A program made the position numbers and the translations under genes. From a virus, in IMG/VR virus record IMGVR_UViG_3300031857_001625, positions 1 through 21,404 of that record: a stretch of DNA of 21,404 nt, one strand, 5' to 3'. Below, piece by piece: positions 21,400-21,404 of the stretch (positions are counted from its first letter, which is position 1; each line of letters starts with the position of its first letter). The notes below the pieces were generated by a model. It was not told where the DNA came from and searched no databases. It saw nothing but the letters and a program-made list of their open reading frames with translations.

Positions 21400-21404
21400 G
21401 CAAT

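Overview
The window is a piece of a lytic T4-like myovirus genome, most likely a marine cyanophage infecting Synechococcus or Prochlorococcus. The T4 replication core (gp45, gp44, gp62, RegA, gp43, UvsX, gp41, gp61) occurs with genes typical of cyanomyoviruses: a CobS-like AAA+ ATPase, MazG, a phage Hsp20 and several small conserved hypotheticals. Every gene I accept lies on the minus strand, so the map is read from right to left. Genes are tightly packed and the longest gene-free stretch is only about 110 bases. Nothing here looks like a prophage, CRISPR array or insertion sequence.

Right part (about 21,400 to 14,570): cobS, then, behind a near-consensus sigma-70 promoter at its 3' end, a DUF3310-like gene, the sliding clamp gp45, a small HExxH zincin-like protein, a conserved hypothetical, an HNH-like nuclease, clamp loader gp44, a 69-residue protein, a LAGLIDADG-type homing-endonuclease-like protein, a Dam-like methylase, clamp loader subunit gp62 and RegA. 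A terminator follows regA. The T4 order 45-44-62-regA is kept but is interrupted by nuclease and methylase genes.

Middle (about 14,560 to 7,580): hsp20, with a UUCG-tetraloop hairpin at its likely mRNA 5' end, and a 59-residue protein form a short unit closed by a terminator. The -35 box of the next sigma-70 promoter is embedded in that terminator's stem. This promoter serves two small proteins that look like paralogues, DNA polymerase gp43, a 45-residue protein, UvsX, helicase gp41, MazG and a 64-residue protein, ending near three tRNA genes (Ser-UGA, Ala-UGC, and a UAG-anticodon tRNA without the usual Leu long arm).

Left part (about 7,300 to 1): mostly virion-associated or unknown proteins, several behind T4-type late promoters (NATAAATA). 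They include a 433-residue nucleotidyltransferase-fold protein whose N-terminus resembles the T4 capsid targeting sequence, a 551-residue putative virion protein with a DUF3008-like segment, a dockerin-like calcium loop and repeated SYEPEG motifs, a 255-residue structural-type protein and several small proteins. The window ends inside primase gp61, which continues beyond base 1.

Together the genes encode almost a complete T4 replisome (clamp, loader, polymerase, recombinase, helicase, primase), its translational repressor, nucleotide and stress-response helpers, and part of the late virion programme. Host-type promoters precede replication genes and T4-type late promoters precede virion-type genes. 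Many junctions overlap as TAATG, TGATG or ATGA, indicating translational coupling.
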